A DNA stretch of 64,000 nt from Agarophyton chilense. Lineage: Eukaryota; Rhodophyta; Florideophyceae; Gracilariales; Gracilariaceae. Below the pieces are notes generated by a model. It made no database searches and was not told the DNA's origin. It saw only the letters and a program-made list of their open reading frames with translations. The translations under genes and the position numbers were made by a program. This document shows positions 63,116 through 64,000 of the stretch, piece after piece. The number at the start of each line of letters is the position of its first letter. Within the stretch, counting starts at the first letter, position 1. Where the stretch lies: positions 930,001 to 994,000 of the forward strand of contig JARGXX010000129.1 in the NCBI GenBank assembly GCA_030374765.1, written 5' to 3'.

Positions 63116-64000
63116 ATTTTGCATCTTAGAACTCCAGATACCTGGAATATTGCCAATATCAATCCCGTACCCACCCCCCCGCCAACACTCTCCCAAGAGC
63201 GACTTTTTCAATGTCACGGCCCCATTCAGCGTCAGAACACGCACTCACTGTCTGGGAGACGTTCTGGTGTATGCGTAGACCAAAATTCTTAGTGCCTATG
63301 AGGTACCGTTATGTGATGACCAGACACGTGGGCCATTCTGTTGTTACGACGAGGGAAAGGGATTCGAGTTAAAGAGGACGATATGGTAAGAAAGGTGAGG
63401 GTGGGTAAAGGCAAATACAGTCGGCCGGGCCGGAGGTCTCACTTCTCCTCTGGTTTCTTTTCTTTCTTCCCTCTTGGGTGTTTTCTATTCTCTTTAAGTA
63501 GACTTTGTGCTCCCCCGGGTCTCTTACCCCGAGTGCTCTTTTCCCGCGGTCTCTATCGCCTCTGTCTGCTTTTGACCCTTGCTTTGGTCTCTCTGTCCTC
63601 GCCCTTTCCTCTTGGGTCTTTTATCACTGAACCTTCCATATTCAATGCCCCTTTCAGTGTCCCTTGAATGCCTGTGCTTGATTCCATGTTCGTGTGTAGG
63701 TTGCTCTTTGTCAGTCTATTCTAATTAATATCATCAGCATCCATGTTTACACGTTTCTAAATAGTCTTATATTGCCCTCATCTACACTAAGACTTCCACA
63801 TACCCCCCAGTCACCTCAAACATCTCATGAATCATTTCATTCGTTTGAGGAGACTCTCTGTGGTATTGCAGTCTGAGTCTGGAAGCAAAAAGCAAGATAT
63901 TCTGAGTTTCCTGAATTGAGTGGCCACTTCTTCAGGGTTTGATGTTTATTAATCAGACCCATGTCTCACTATCGAGTTCGTATCTCGACTCGAGATCAAC
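63116..64000. other. Unassigned, with a pyrimidine-rich block
   Basis: 63440-63660 is strongly C/T-rich on the plus strand (TTCTCCTCTGG, CTTTCTTCCCTC). It gives a spurious hydrophobic 108-codon frame. It could be LTR or untranslated sequence of the copia element. No gene supported. Confidence 0.4.

Noticed and set aside
63341-63667. Hydrophobic 108-codon frame as a membrane protein
   Set aside because: Arises from a C/T-rich stretch coding mostly Phe, Leu and Ser; no start context or homologous feature.

Overview
The window looks like nuclear DNA of a eukaryotic alga, most likely a red alga. Host genes are few, short and free of visible introns. They include a plastid-type D-glycerate 3-kinase (photorespiration), a Golgi-type membrane carbohydrate sulfotransferase (sulfated cell-wall galactans) and a METTL2/6/8-like tRNA m3C methyltransferase. 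The rest is nested, decaying transposons. The red-algal assignment is an inference from gene content and genome style; the transposon calls come from protein motifs, direct repeats and target-site duplications (TSDs) read in the sequence.

Layout. 1-22086: a minus-strand chromodomain Ty3/gypsy element (A) whose left LTR lies off the window. Its right LTR carries a 451-bp unit in three tandem copies. Element B (9726-21529; 917-bp LTRs; TSD GGTCG) sits inside that LTR. 22087-24430: AT-rich DNA with a broken gag remnant. 24431-34497: host gene island holding a membrane protein of unknown function, the methyltransferase (divergent pair), glycerate kinase, the sulfotransferase and a small membrane protein, with a 130-bp tandem repeat. 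36058-53023: a minus-strand Helitron (HUH Rep plus PIF1-type helicase) whose helicase gene is split by element C (36829-48600; 916-bp LTRs; TSD GTAGA), a sister of B. 53862-55016: dead Tc1/mariner element. 55299-57265: 5' part of a non-LTR retrotransposon. 57622-62370: a fourth gypsy remnant (D) with a solo LTR nested in its integrase (TSD GGTTG). 62755-63115: Ty1/copia RNase H remnant.

Main observation. All four gypsy elements carry, besides gag-pol on the minus strand, a long reading frame of about 620-710 codons on the opposite strand, between the 3' LTR/polypurine tract and the chromodomain end of pol. In B, C and D a TATA-like TATATAT(A) lies just inside the polypurine tract, ahead of the antisense ATG. 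The antisense proteins of the diverged elements A and D share at least three collinear motifs, so the frame appears to be a conserved accessory gene. I do not recognise its protein family. B and C are damaged at different places, and A and B/C appear to link gag to pol by different translational devices (a UAAUG overlap versus a possible -1 frameshift).
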